Position numbers and translations under genes: made by a program. Below are positions 6,559 through 7,066 of a stretch of DNA of 7,066 nucleotides, piece after piece; positions within the stretch are counted from its first letter, which is position 1, and the number at the start of each line of letters is the position of its first letter. The DNA lies in the NCBI GenBank assembly GCA_029779995.1, contig JAKOZM010000072.1, positions 1 through 7,066 on the forward strand, in the 5' to 3' direction. Below the pieces are notes generated by a model. It worked only from the letters and a program-made list of their open reading frames with translations, did no database searches and was not told where the DNA came from. The DNA comes from Actinomycetes bacterium. Its GTDB lineage: Bacteria > Actinomycetota > Actinomycetes > S36-B12 > UBA10799.

Positions 6559-7066
6559 CTGACGGCTGCCAATCGCTGGATCGCTTCGGTGAGGATCTGC
6601 GGTGACGTCGCGTAGTTCAGCCGGACATGCCCCGCGCCGCCGGTGCCGAACGTTTGGCCTGCGTTGAGCGCCACCCGTGCCCGCTCAAGGAAGTAGCGGG
6701 CGGGATCCTTCCCGCCGCAGTCCAGCCAGGCCAGGTACGTTCCCTCAGCCGGTGTGTAGTTGACCTCCGGCAGATATTGGGCCACCAAGTCGTTGAGCAG
6801 GGTGCGATTGCTCGCCAGGGCCACCAGCAGGTCGTCCAACCAGCCACTCGTGTCGGTCAACGCGGCGACCTGTGCGATGACCCCGAGGTGGCTGGCGCCG
6901 TGGCGGACCTCCTCGGGCAGGCGGCGCAGGTCGGATACGCACTCTTCCCCGGCGATGATCAGTCCCGCCTTGAGTCCGGCCAGGTTCCACGCCTTCGACG
7001 CCGAGGTCACCACGAAGGCGTCCCCGGTGATGCTCAGCAGTGGGGTGAACCGTGCGCCCGGCAGGA
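6552..7066 (-). CDS. PLP-dependent aminotransferase / C-S lyase, PatB/MalY type, C-terminal part
   Basis: The frame runs off the right edge, so only the last 170 residues of a protein of about 390 are seen; the in-frame GTG at 7013 is internal because homologous sequence continues before it. The visible part opens with [27 protein letters not shown], here split by position: the PLP-anchoring lysine is residue 24, in [10 protein letters not shown]. The end has the C-terminal pattern [13 protein letters not shown], whose arginine usually holds the substrate carboxylate. The segment [13 protein letters not shown] is also typical of fold-type I class I/II enzymes. [12 protein letters not shown] most resembles PatB/MalY cystathionine beta-lyase-like proteins, so a C-S lyase in sulfur metabolism is as likely as a true aminotransferase. 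It converges on smpB, with seven bases shared at the stops. Family is secure; reaction is not. Confidence 0.88.
   Translation of the reverse strand, partial: LPGARFTPLLSITGDAFVVTSASKAWNLAGLKAGLIIAGEECVSDLRRLPEEVRHGASHLGVIAQVAALTDTSGWLDDLLVALASNRTLLNDLVAQYLPEVNYTPAEGTYLAWLDCGGKDPARYFLERARVALNAGQTFGTGGAGHVRLNYATSPQILTEAIQRLAAVSQ

Noticed and set aside
6559..7066. tmRNA gene (ssrA) next to smpB
   Set aside because: ssrA often lies near smpB, but the sequence downstream is continuous coding for a PLP enzyme on the other strand.
1..7066. CRISPR array, insertion sequence, tRNA or phage-like defence module
   Set aside because: No regularly spaced repeats, transposase, terminal inverted repeats, tRNA-like folds or defence domains were seen; genes are housekeeping or metabolic with uniform base composition.

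Overview
The window looks like ordinary chromosomal DNA from a high-GC actinobacterium. It is strongly GC-rich, codon third positions are mostly G or C, and GTG and TTG starts are used. The FtsE sequence has the actinobacterial character ([27 protein letters not shown]). The genus cannot be fixed from the sequence. Almost every base is coding; the largest gap is about 85 bases (3131-3215).

Region 1 (1-3130, + strand) is a tight metabolic cluster. It holds the C-terminal part of a FAD/NAD(P) ferredoxin reductase of the type serving P450 or Rieske oxygenases, then a small HD-domain metalloprotein, then an NAD(P)-dependent aldehyde dehydrogenase. The last two overlap by four bases (GTGA). The left edge cuts the reductase, so any oxygenase or ferredoxin partner would lie outside the window. 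The set suggests oxidative breakdown of an unknown substrate through an aldehyde, with the HD protein as the unexplained member.

Region 2 (about 3157-6558, + strand) is a cell-division and translation-quality cluster: ftsE, ftsX, a secreted coiled-coil M23 peptidase and smpB. A TANNNT-type -10 element (TAGACT, 3180-3185) and a good ribosome binding site point to a TTG start for ftsE. FtsE and FtsX overlap by GTGA, the peptidase follows after a short gap, and smpB begins inside the peptidase stop codon (TGATG). The FtsEX ABC complex probably turns on the coiled-coil hydrolase outside the membrane, as FtsEX does for CwlO, PcsB, EnvC or RipC elsewhere. Here the M23 zinc site is complete, so the protein should itself cut peptidoglycan.

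Region 3 (6552-7066, - strand) is the C-terminal part of a PatB/MalY-like PLP enzyme. It converges on smpB, and the two stop codons interlock within seven shared bases. No mobile element, CRISPR array, tRNA, rRNA or tmRNA was seen. The likeliest place for unexplored biology is the HD protein within the reductase/dehydrogenase cluster, followed by the FtsEX-hydrolase-SmpB coupling.
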